Assembly: GCA_964610025.1 (NCBI GenBank)
Contig: CAZSTX010000049.1
Coordinates: 1-15,488 of the forward strand
DNA: 15,488 nt
Reading direction: 5' to 3'
Source of the DNA: UBA5266 sp964610025
GTDB taxonomy: Bacteria > Bacteroidota > Bacteroidia > Bacteroidales > WCHB1-69
Shown here piece after piece: positions 1 to 6,802 of this stretch (within the stretch, counting starts at the first letter, position 1; every line of letters begins with the position of its first letter). The position numbers were made by a program, and so were the translations under genes. The notes beneath the pieces were generated by a model. It ran no database searches and was not told the DNA's origin. It saw only the letters and a program-made list of their open reading frames with translations.

Positions 1-355
1 TCAACCTTATTTTCATACAAAAACAAAAAAAAATAGCTTTTTAAGGCTCGACTAAATAAGAGTAAAATTTAATTGACCGTGTATTTTCCGCCTATTATTT
101 TCCGTTTTGCAACACCTTAAAAATTGTTGAAAATAATTTGGTATAATTCGTTTTAACGGTCATACGTTTTTTTTATTTTTTTCATAATGAAAAGATGAAA
201 TTTTTGGACTTATTTTAATGTCCAAAATTTATTGGGAACATCAGAGCTTATTTTTTTAATTTGCAAACAACTAAATTTTATATCACTGTCATCTAATAAT
301 ATAACCTTTTTTAGAAAATAATTTTTAATTTTTATCAGACAATGATATTTTTTTT
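1..355. other. AT-rich stretch with no gene
   Basis: I see no credible coding sequence on either strand here. The stretch is homopolymer-rich and lies downstream of the minus-strand nitroreductase gene. Two small structures stand out: a pair of TATTTTCCG direct repeats (82-90 and 96-104, 14 bp apart) and a perfect 8-bp inverted repeat (202-227, listed separately). What lies left of position 1 is unknown, so this could be the promoter region of a gene outside the window. Confidence 0.6.
202..227 (-). terminator. Hairpin, possible weak terminator of the nitroreductase transcript
   Basis: TTTTGGAC at 202-209 pairs perfectly with GTCCAAAA at 220-227 around a 10-nt loop, and A/T bases extend the arms imperfectly on both sides. 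It lies about 130-150 bp past the stop of the minus-strand nitroreductase. Read on the minus strand, the arm ends in an A/T tract but there is no long U-run, so terminator function is only an inference. It could equally be an operator-like palindrome. Confidence 0.3.
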
Positions 356-1114
356 TCATTTATTTGATATTGAAAATCCTTGTTTTTTTATTATATCTAA
401 AAAGATTTTAGAAAAATATTCATTATCTTTTTTTGTATATCTTTTATCTGTAAAAATTTTAGCTAAATTTTCTAATTTATTTTCTTCTAATAATCTTTTG
501 GTTAAAGCCAAATTTTCTTTTTCAAAATAAAAATCATCAATACTTTCTTTAGAATAATCTTTATACACTTCTTGATGAATTACTGCTTGTAAAGGCAATC
601 TATCTGTTAAAGCTGGTTCGTTAATAGGATAACCTATTGTGATACAAGTTACAGGAACTACATCTTTAGGAAGTTGGTAAATTTTTATAAGTTCATGTGC
701 ATTATAAGTTACAGTTCCCATATAACAAATTCCCAATCCGAAATGCTCTGCAGCAATGCATGCATTTTGTGTAGCAATAACAGCATCTATTACTGCCCAC
801 ATAAAAGCCTGAAAATTATTATATCCCGGTGTTGCTCCTCGAAAACGACACCATTTATTAAAGCGATTAAAATCAGCACAAAAAGTTAATACAACAGGTG
901 CCTCAACAATGGCTTTTTGATTGAAATGAAAAGGCAATATCTTCTTTTTCATTTCTTCGTCTTTATTAATAATAATACTATATAATTGCATATTGCCAGT
1001 AGTAGAACCACGAGTTGCAGCTTCTAATATTTTTGTTAATATCTCATCATCAATAGGTCGACTACTGTAATCTCTGATTGTTTTATGGGTTAAAATAGTT
1101 TCTAAAGCATTCAT
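356..1114 (-). CDS. NfsA/FRP-like flavin nitroreductase
   Basis: A 252-residue cytosolic flavoprotein of the nitroreductase superfamily, probably an FMN-dependent NAD(P)H oxidoreductase acting on nitro compounds, quinones or flavins. Visible marks are the N-terminal HKTIRDY segment (residues 10-16; R14 is expected to contact FMN phosphate), the TRGSTTGNMQ segment near residues 34-43 that fits the FMN-binding Ser/Asn region, the long helix DAVIATQNACIAAEHFGLG in the middle, and TIGYPINEPALTDRLP, matching the 'GxPxxxPxxxxRLP' end of the NfsA/FRP group. Length fits that group (about 240-250 residues). The final 70 or so residues are Lys/Glu-rich, as in NfsA relatives. It lies 153 bp downstream of the deaminase-like gene on the same strand. 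I find no TAnnTTTG element before the start, so it may share the upstream promoter. The true substrate cannot be told from sequence. Confidence 0.88.
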   Translation of the reverse strand: MNALETILTHKTIRDYSSRPIDDEILTKILEAATRGSTTGNMQLYSIIINKDEEMKKKILPFHFNQKAIVEAPVVLTFCADFNRFNKWCRFRGATPGYNNFQAFMWAVIDAVIATQNACIAAEHFGLGICYMGTVTYNAHELIKIYQLPKDVVPVTCITIGYPINEPALTDRLPLQAVIHQEVYKDYSKESIDDFYFEKENLALTKRLLEENKLENLAKIFTDKRYTKKDNEYFSKIFLDIIKKQGFSISNK

Positions 1115-1267
1115 ATTTTTTTTAATAATTTCTACAATAAATTATCTATCAAAGCATCTTTCTAACGCTATTTACTTTTGTTTTATTTTATATCATAATT
1201 TTATACAAAAACAATTATATCTATTAGAACAATTTCTATATTTAATTCAAAGAATTATTATCTATAT

Positions 1268-1627
1268 TTAAATTTTTAATAAAGTATAGACTTTTTTAAA
1301 ATAATCATTTGTTAACGTTATTTTTTTTATTGTTTGTCCCTTTCGATAATAAATCTTTTTAATTTTTGCTTGAAATATAGCAGTTAAACACATCGGGCAA
1401 GGCTCTTCGCTAAGATATATTTCATAATCAATGAGCATAAAAGTACGTTGTTTTAGTCGGGTTTTACGTATTGCTATTACTGCTGCATGTGCTGTTGGGT
1501 CATCATCTTTTAATGTTGTAGCTGTGGTAGCATAAATTTCTTCTCCATTTTTTACTATTACGGCTCCTCCCAATATGCAAGCACCTTCTCCGACAGCTAA
1601 AATTTTACTTCTATTTATATATTTCAT
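1268..1627 (-). CDS. Cytidine/deoxycytidylate deaminase-fold protein lacking the catalytic Glu
   Basis: A 119-residue protein of the CMP/dCMP and guanine/tRNA-adenosine deaminase superfamily. It keeps the zinc-site frame: DPTAHA with H47 and PCPMC with C77 and C80, plus the core strand GGAVIVKNGE and the IYYRKG strand after the second zinc motif. The family motif is H-[AV]-E, where the Glu shuttles the proton. Here residue 49 is Ala (codon GCA, one base from GAA), so the canonical catalytic residue is absent. The protein is also shorter than typical guanine deaminases (about 155 residues), with a reduced N-terminal helix and a shortened C-terminus. The frame is intact and the start at 1627 sits about 45 bp below a TACTTTTG promoter element. 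It may be an inactive relative with a binding or regulatory role, or a gene early in decay. The fold is clear; the activity is not. Confidence 0.8.
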   Translation of the reverse strand: MKYINRSKILAVGEGACILGGAVIVKNGEEIYATTATTLKDDDPTAHAAVIAIRKTRLKQRTFMLIDYEIYLSEEPCPMCLTAIFQAKIKKIYYRKGQTIKKITLTNDYFKKVYTLLKI

Positions 1628-1670
1628 TAATATTAAAAACTATTTTTAAATTTTAGATGAATTAATAACG

Positions 1671-1678
1671 CAAAAGTA
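1671..1678 (-). promoter_or_regulatory. Bacteroidota -7 promoter element (TACTTTTG) for the deaminase-like gene
   Basis: On the minus strand this reads TACTTTTG, a full match to the TAnnTTTG element of the Bacteroidota primary sigma factor, placed to give a leader of roughly 40 nt before the start at 1627. I find no TTG element at the expected upstream distance, so the call rests on the -7 box and its position. Confidence 0.5.
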
Positions 1679-1723
1679 AATATTTTTTTATTATTTTAAA
1701 ACACTATTGACTAATAAAAAATA

Positions 1724-1731
1724 TATCTTTG
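1724..1731 (+). promoter_or_regulatory. Bacteroidota -7 promoter element (TATCTTTG) for the ELWxxDGT protein
   Basis: TATCTTTG is a full match to TAnnTTTG. A TTGAC at 1707-1711 could serve as the -33 element, although 14 bp between TTG and the box is shorter than the usual spacing. Transcription would begin near 1737, which rules out the upstream in-frame ATG at 1707 and supports the ATG at 1755. It is divergent from the -7 box at 1671-1678, about 50 bp away. Confidence 0.6.
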
Positions 1732-1754
1732 CAAAAATTTTAATCTTTAACTTT

Positions 1755-3635
1755 ATGAAAAAATATTTTTTAATTTTTATTTCATGTATTTATTTACAAT
1801 CTAATTCTCAAATTATTAAATTAGTAAAAGATATTAATCCCTCAGGAAATCCTGCTATTTCACAAATGACGTTATATAATGGAAAATTATATTTTTCAGC
1901 AAATGACGGCATACATGGGCAAGAATTGTGGATAAGCGACGGAACAAACAATGGAACATATATGCTGAAAGATATTAATCCTTCAGGCTCATCGTCTCCA
2001 AAAGAATTAAAAGTTTGCAATGGGAAACTATATTTTCAAGCAGCTGTCGACGGAGGTCCTACGCCAAGTCTTTGGGTAAGCGATGGCACAGAAGCAGGCA
2101 CAATTGATATTAGCAATAATTGTTATTCTCCCCAAGAATTTACAGAAATGAACGAAAAAGTATATTTTTCAGCTACAAATAATCAATATGGGACTGAATT
2201 ATGGGTAACAGATGGAACAAAAGAAGGAACAAAAATTGTAAAAAATATTTTATCACATGGCGGCGATGAATCTAGTAGTGAACCAACTGGCTTTACTGCC
2301 TTTAACAACAAACTTTATTTTGTTGCTAAAAGTGGTCCTGTATATTTTCAAATTTATGAAAGCGATGGAACTGAAAGCGGAACTGTTATCTTTAGTAAAT
2401 TCAACAATATAGGACAAACTAATAAAATGAAATTTTTTGTATGTAATGGAAAAATGTTTTTTAATCCTCTTGAAAATGAAAGTGATATAGGCTCATTTCT
2501 TTATGTATACGATGAAACTGATGTTCAAAAATTTCCTATCAATGGAAGTAATTTTTCTAATCCTTCTACTTTTTTTAATTGGAATAATACACTTATATTC
2601 AATGCTACAACAGAAAGTCATGGTGCTGAATTGTGGAAGAGTGATGGAACTATTGCTGGAACAAAAATGATAAAAGACATTAATATTGGCACTGAAAATT
2701 CCAATGTAAATCATTTTTGCATAATGAACAATTTACTTTATTTTTCGGCTGCAGACACCCTTTCTAATGTAGAATTATGGGTAACAGACGGAATAGAATC
2801 AGGAACTAAAAAAATAAAAGAAATTAATACCAATGCTGCTAACACACGTCAATCAAGCCCTGCTGCATTAACTGTTTTTAATAATTCTTTATATTTTACA
2901 GCACGACCTATATTAAATCAAACTTATCTTTTTAATAGCGATGGAACTGAAGCTAATACCAATCAAATTGATACTAATTTGATTAGCAATTTTCCTTCTA
3001 ATTTTAATCCTGATGTAGCCGATTTAATAGCATTAAACGATGCTTTATTATTTACAGCAAATTATTCTAATACACATAAAAAACTTTATAAAGTTTATTT
3101 TGCTCTTTCAGCCCCCACCGCTTTAACTGCTACTGATATAGAATACAATTCATTTGTAGCTAATTGGACACAAGTTGAAAATGCTAATGGCTATTTTTTA
3201 TATGTTTCTCAACAGTCTGATTTTTCAAATTATATTGCAGGATACGATGGGTTATTTGTTACCGACACATTTCAACAAGTAACAATTACAGATAATAATA
3301 CAACTTATTATTATCGAGTTGTAGCTCTAAACAATAGCGATACTAGCGATTATTCTAACATTATAAATGTAGAAATGAAAAATTCTATCTATCAGTTACC
3401 AACTTCTTCTATCAGAATTTTGCCTAATCCAACAAGCGATGTATTAAGAATTATTACTGTAAATGAAATAATAAAAAAGATAGATTTTTTTGATATTAAC
3501 GGAAAAAAGATTTATTCTCAATCAATCAATAATAAGTATGCTGAAATAAACATCTCTTTGTTTCCAGCAGGTTTTTATACAGCAAAAGTTCATTTCAATA
3601 ATACGTTTATATATCAAAAGATTATAAAACATTAA
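1755..3635 (+). CDS. Secreted ELWxxDGT-repeat protein with FnIII-like and T9SS sorting domains
   Basis: A 626-residue extracellular or cell-surface protein. I start it at ATG 1755, not at the in-frame ATG 1707, because the first residues from 1755 (MKKYFLIFISCIYLQSNSQ) form a signal peptide while the longer version would overlap the promoter box at 1724-1731. The body carries about eight degenerate units of the type LYFSA...ELWxxDGTxxGT...IKDIN, a repeat likely to build a beta-propeller-like fold. A fibronectin type III-like domain follows (from SAPTALTATDIEYNSF to YYYRVVALN...YSNIINVEM). The last 80 or so residues (ILPNPTSDVLRI, FFDINGKKIYSQ, FPAGFYTAKVHF, IIKH) form a type A T9SS C-terminal domain, so it is predicted to cross the outer membrane through T9SS with removal of that domain. 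Its ligand or enzymatic role is unknown. The stop overlaps the convergent HAD gene by 14 bp. Confidence 0.9.
   Translation: MKKYFLIFISCIYLQSNSQIIKLVKDINPSGNPAISQMTLYNGKLYFSANDGIHGQELWISDGTNNGTYMLKDINPSGSSSPKELKVCNGKLYFQAAVDGGPTPSLWVSDGTEAGTIDISNNCYSPQEFTEMNEKVYFSATNNQYGTELWVTDGTKEGTKIVKNILSHGGDESSSEPTGFTAFNNKLYFVAKSGPVYFQIYESDGTESGTVIFSKFNNIGQTNKMKFFVCNGKMFFNPLENESDIGSFLYVYDETDVQKFPINGSNFSNPSTFFNWNNTLIFNATTESHGAELWKSDGTIAGTKMIKDINIGTENSNVNHFCIMNNLLYFSAADTLSNVELWVTDGIESGTKKIKEINTNAANTRQSSPAALTVFNNSLYFTARPILNQTYLFNSDGTEANTNQIDTNLISNFPSNFNPDVADLIALNDALLFTANYSNTHKKLYKVYFALSAPTALTATDIEYNSFVANWTQVENANGYFLYVSQQSDFSNYIAGYDGLFVTDTFQQVTITDNNTTYYYRVVALNNSDTSDYSNIINVEMKNSIYQLPTSSIRILPNPTSDVLRIITVNEIIKKIDFFDINGKKIYSQSINNKYAEINISLFPAGFYTAKVHFNNTFIYQKIIKH
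1870..3102 (+). repeat. ELWxxDGT protein-coding repeat block
   Basis: The block encodes tandem units of about 45-55 residues. The core octet reads ELWISDGT, SLWVSDGT, ELWVTDGT, IYESDGT (shortened), LYVYDET (degenerate), ELWKSDGT, ELWVTDGI and LFNSDGT, most followed by xxGT and several by an IKDIN-like strand. The DNA is only loosely repeated (for example GATGGAAC recurs), so the repeats are old rather than recently amplified. Units four, five and eight have lost part of the ELW motif. Confidence 0.85.
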
Positions 3636-4284
3636 AACAATATTGTAAGAGTTCTTTGGGTTTTTCTATAATAATATGAGCACCAGCTTGCAATAGTTCC
3701 TCTTTTGTTCGAAATCCCCATAATACGCCAACACTTTTTAAATCAGCATTTTTTGCAGTAAGCATATCAATAGATGTGTCTCCCACATACAATGTTTTTT
3801 CTTTATCAGTTTCAGTTATTTTTAATATATCACTAACAATCATTGGATTTGGTTTTACAGGAACATCTTTTCTTTGTCCAAAAACAGCACTAAATCGAAT
3901 ATTTGGAAAATAATATTGCATTAATTCATCCATAACATCATGCGTTTTGTTTGAAGCAACTGCTATTTTTATATTGTTTTTTTGTAATGTTTCTAATAAT
4001 TCAACTATTCCCTCATAAGGAGCTGTTTTATCAGCTTTATGAATATCATAATAGACAATAAATTCGTTTTTTATTTTATCAATAAAGTCTTCTTCCCTTT
4101 TATCTTCGGGCAACATTCGCTTTACAAGTTTACGAATACCATCTCCCACAAAATAACAATATTTCTCAATAGGATGAGTTGGAAATCCATATTTATTTAA
4201 TATATGATTACCACTATCGCCCAAATCATCTATTGTATTAAGAAGGGTTCCGTCAAGATCAAAAATTACTAATTCTATATCCAT
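3622..4284 (-). CDS. HAD-superfamily phosphatase, phosphoglycolate phosphatase-like
   Basis: A 220-residue cytosolic HAD hydrolase of the Gph/PpaX type. All four motifs are visible: motif I DLDGT (nucleophile D9, acid/base D11), motif II with S111 in VASNKTHD, motif III Lys K144 in VKPNP, and motif IV VGDTSIDM with D169 and D173. The helical cap (about residues 17-85) is the C1 type found in phosphoglycolate phosphatases. The substrate may be 2-phosphoglycolate, pyrophosphate or another small phosphate ester, which the sequence does not settle. The start lies 5 bp after the tsaD stop, indicating co-transcription as the last gene of the cluster. The 3' end overlaps the convergent ELWxxDGT gene by 14 bp. 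Confidence 0.87.
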   Translation of the reverse strand: MDIELVIFDLDGTLLNTIDDLGDSGNHILNKYGFPTHPIEKYCYFVGDGIRKLVKRMLPEDKREEDFIDKIKNEFIVYYDIHKADKTAPYEGIVELLETLQKNNIKIAVASNKTHDVMDELMQYYFPNIRFSAVFGQRKDVPVKPNPMIVSDILKITETDKEKTLYVGDTSIDMLTAKNADLKSVGVLWGFRTKEELLQAGAHIIIEKPKELLQYCFNVL

Positions 4285-4289
4285 ATTAA

Positions 4290-5294
4290 TTATTGATTTT
4301 TAGCATAAGGAATAGCATATATATCTGCAAATTCTTTACGTAAATATTTATAATAGCCTACAATGCCTATCATAGCTGCATTATCGGTAGTTAGCTCTAA
4401 TGGCGGAATATAAATATTCCATTTTTTTTGAACTGCTATCTTTTTTAAACTATTTTGTAATCCTAAATTAGCAGATACACCTCCTGCAATTGCAATTTCA
4501 TTGATATGAAAATCTTTAGCTGCTTTCATTAATTTTTTCATTAATGATTCGATAATAGCTTTTTGAATTGAAGCACAAATATCAGCTTTATTTTCTTCTA
4601 TAAAAGAAGAATTTGTTTTTAATTTGTCACGTAAAAAATAGAGAAAAGATGTTTTTAATCCACTAAAACTATAATTATAAGCTTCGATATTGGCTTTATT
4701 AAATGTAAAAGCATTTGCATTACCTATTTGTGCTAATTTATCAATATGAGGTCCACCGGGATAAGGGAACCCTAATATTTTAGCCGCTTTATCAAATGCT
4801 TCGCCAGCAGCGTCATCAATAGTTGTTCCTATAATTTCTATTTCAAAAAAATTTTTCACTAATGCTATTTGTGTATGTCCTCCCGATACGAGCAAACATA
4901 AAAATGGGAAAGAAGGATAGCTATTATTTTCATTTTCAATAAAATGTGATAAAATATGCCCTTCTAAATGGTCAACTGCTATAAGTGGTATTTGTAATGA
5001 ATATGCAACAGCTTTGGCAAAAGAATTTCCGACTAATAAAGACCCTAATAAGCCAGGACCTCTGGTAAAAGCAATAGCCGAAAGTTGTGATATATTAATA
5101 TTTGATTTCTTTAAAGCAATATCAACTACTGGAATAATATTTTGTTGATGAGCTCGCGAAGCCAATTCGGGGACAACACCGCCGTATTGTGCATGCACAA
5201 GTTGAGTTGCTATCACATTGGATATTAATTTGTTATTATACAATACAGCAGCAGAGGTATCGTCACAAGAGGATTCGATTCCTAGTATATACAT
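4290..5294 (-). CDS. tsaD: tRNA N6-threonylcarbamoyladenosine transferase TsaD
   Basis: A 334-residue ASKHA-fold enzyme that transfers the threonylcarbamoyl group from threonylcarbamoyl-AMP to A37 of ANN-decoding tRNAs, working with TsaB and TsaE (not in this window). Diagnostic features are GIESSCDDT (residues 5-13), the metal-binding pair H109 and H113 in DHLEGH, SGGHTQ (137-142), the GEAFDKAAK segment, the AGGVSAN nucleotide loop (270-276), and the final metal ligand D304 in TTDNAAM. Full length for the family, with no missing key residue. It follows secG by 19 bp and precedes the HAD phosphatase by 5 bp. Confidence 0.97.
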   Translation of the reverse strand: MYILGIESSCDDTSAAVLYNNKLISNVIATQLVHAQYGGVVPELASRAHQQNIIPVVDIALKKSNINISQLSAIAFTRGPGLLGSLLVGNSFAKAVAYSLQIPLIAVDHLEGHILSHFIENENNSYPSFPFLCLLVSGGHTQIALVKNFFEIEIIGTTIDDAAGEAFDKAAKILGFPYPGGPHIDKLAQIGNANAFTFNKANIEAYNYSFSGLKTSFLYFLRDKLKTNSSFIEENKADICASIQKAIIESLMKKLMKAAKDFHINEIAIAGGVSANLGLQNSLKKIAVQKKWNIYIPPLELTTDNAAMIGIVGYYKYLRKEFADIYAIPYAKNQ

Positions 5295-5313
5295 ATTTTA
5301 GATAAACAAAAAA

Positions 5314-5652
5314 TTACATGCCTTCTTCAATAGGAGCAGCAATAGGAGCTGATTGTTGAATAGGTGCTGTGCTTGTTTGCGCCGATTGAGCTTTACTTTT
5401 TTTCATTTCATCTGCTTTATCTTTGTTAACACCTTTTGCTAAAAACCCAGAAGCAAAAGAAAGAAGCACAATAACAATAGCTAATGTCCATGTTACTTTT
5501 TCTAAAAAATCTGTTGTTCTTTTCACTCCTAATATTTGATTCGATGAGGAAAATTCAGAGGCTAATCCACCACCTTTCGAATTTTGCATTAATATTACTA
5601 AGCCTAATAAAATGGAAGCTATAATGATAATAATAATAATTACTGTATACAT
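5314..5652 (-). CDS. secG: Preprotein translocase subunit SecG
   Basis: A 112-residue inner membrane protein, the small non-essential subunit of SecYEG. It shows two transmembrane segments (about residues 4-20 and 53-72) separated by the conserved cytoplasmic motif QNSKGGGLASEFSSSNQILGVKRTTDFLEK, paraphrased here from residues 23-52. The C-terminal tail (about residues 80-112) is a low-complexity Ala/Gln/Pro/Ser-rich stretch, common in Bacteroidota SecG. The first membrane segment begins with seven consecutive Ile, encoded by an ATT-rich triplet run. It lies 12 bp after the TPR-like gene, in the usual phylum order lptE, TPR, secG. Confidence 0.95.
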   Translation of the reverse strand: MYTVIIIIIIIASILLGLVILMQNSKGGGLASEFSSSNQILGVKRTTDFLEKVTWTLAIVIVLLSFASGFLAKGVNKDKADEMKKSKAQSAQTSTAPIQQSAPIAAPIEEGM

Positions 5653-5664
5653 TTTTCTTTCTTC

Positions 5665-6279
5665 TTAATTTTGTTGACTACTCTTTATGTCTTTTAATTC
5701 TTCTATTAAGTTTGCAAAAATACTACTTTTTTCGGGATATCTTACCATTAATGTTTTATAAATTTTAATTGCTTTATCATAACTTTTTTGTTCTACATAA
5801 ACATTTGCTAATGTTTCACTTACAATATTCATTTTTTCAGCTACACTGCTTTTACATAAATCTTCGTATGCTTCTTCTTCTTTTAATTGCTCAATATTAC
5901 AAATAATTTTCGGACAATTTGTATTAAATTTTTCAATTAATTCGTCTAACGAAATACTTTCTTCGTTCAAACAACATAAAATTTCTTCTTTTTTTTCTAT
6001 TTCAGAACTTAATCGTATTTCTTCTTTATTTTTTTCTGATAATAATAATTCCAAATTATCATTAACGATTTTTGTATTTTTATGTAATAGTTCATATAAA
6101 TATTGTCGATTAGGAAATAAAACATTTAAATTAAACAAATGAATAGTATTTTTTTTTGCTTGTATTAATTGTGCTAACATAAAATAAGGATACAAGACAA
6201 TGGTTTCTTTCATATCAATAGCTGGGCTTGTTGAATGATTAAATTGTTTTATTTCATTATAAAAATCTTCTAAATCCAT
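5665..6279 (-). CDS. TPR-like protein of the lptE-secG cluster, function unknown
   Basis: A 204-residue, Lys/Glu/Asn-rich protein without signal peptide or membrane segment, so probably cytosolic. The C-terminal third contains one clear tetratricopeptide-like unit (about residues 156-190: LANVYVEQKSYDKAIKIYKT followed by LMVRYPEKSSIFANLIEELK). The N-terminal half is predicted helical and holds FMLAQLIQAKK, a pattern often seen in the uncharacterised protein at this position in Bacteroidota. It sits 12 bp after lptE and 12 bp before secG, which suggests shared transcription. No catalytic motif is visible. It may scaffold or sense something in the envelope pathway, but that is inference from neighbours only. 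Confidence 0.8.
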   Translation of the reverse strand: MDLEDFYNEIKQFNHSTSPAIDMKETIVLYPYFMLAQLIQAKKNTIHLFNLNVLFPNRQYLYELLHKNTKIVNDNLELLLSEKNKEEIRLSSEIEKKEEILCCLNEESISLDELIEKFNTNCPKIICNIEQLKEEEAYEDLCKSSVAEKMNIVSETLANVYVEQKSYDKAIKIYKTLMVRYPEKSSIFANLIEELKDIKSSQQN

Positions 6280-6291
6280 TTTTTTTTATTT

Positions 6292-6801
6292 TTACCAGTT
6301 TCCTACTGCTTTATTAAAAATATCATCTATTAATACTTCACATATCTGAGTTACTAACTCATCTTCTACTTGTGATAAGTTTTTCGAACTATCGTAATCG
6401 GCATAACGTGCAAAATTTTGTTCAAAATTCTTTTTATCATCTAATTTATTTGTGTAAATAACTCTTAATGTTATCGTTAATCGATTCATAGCTGCTTTAT
6501 CTTCTCCAATGGCAGTAGCTGATACCGAATAATTAGTAATTTCGCCTTCAAACTGCAAATCGCCATGTGAATCAAGAATATCTAATTTTGTTTGTGATTG
6601 AAATTTATCTTTTAACATAGTAGTTATTTCATTGCTTAATTTCAAATTAACCAAACTTGCGTTATTTTGAAAGGTTTTGATAGATACTGTCTTAGCATCA
6701 GCAGGAATATCAACACCTACTACCGAATATTTTAATCCACTACATGACGTAAAAATAATTAAAATAAATAATAAATAATAAATAATAGTTTTATATTTCA
6801 T
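6292..6801 (-). CDS. lptE: LptE-like LPS-assembly lipoprotein
   Basis: A 169-residue outer-membrane lipoprotein. The signal peptide (MKYKTIIYYLLFILIIFTSC) ends in a lipobox with Cys20. The mature part, with GLKYSVVGVDIPADAKTVSIKTFQNNA and a late LRVIYTN strand, matches the LptE family as annotated in Bacteroidota. LptE plugs the LptD barrel that inserts lipopolysaccharide into the outer leaflet. LptD is not in this window. The start is 1 bp after the stop of the sigma-54 activator gene, so the two are translationally close or coupled. Family assignment is good; the LptD partnership is known for the family, not shown here. Confidence 0.88.
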   Translation of the reverse strand: MKYKTIIYYLLFILIIFTSCSGLKYSVVGVDIPADAKTVSIKTFQNNASLVNLKLSNEITTMLKDKFQSQTKLDILDSHGDLQFEGEITNYSVSATAIGEDKAAMNRLTITLRVIYTNKLDDKKNFEQNFARYADYDSSKNLSQVEDELVTQICEVLIDDIFNKAVGNW

Positions 6802-6802
6802 C

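Noticed and set aside
342..530. Open plus-strand frame of 62 codons, Phe/Ser/Leu-rich
   Set aside because: It lies antisense to the C-terminal part of the nitroreductase gene, has low-complexity composition and no signal or motif.
1707..1754. Longer start for the ELWxxDGT protein at ATG 1707
   Set aside because: This would place the start upstream of a full TAnnTTTG promoter box and put 16 extra residues before an otherwise normal signal peptide.
2084..2100. TGGCAC-like sequence resembling a sigma-54 -24 element
   Set aside because: It is inside an ELWxxDGT codon repeat (DGTEAGT), the -12 part reads CAGGCA rather than TTGCA, and there is no downstream gene start.
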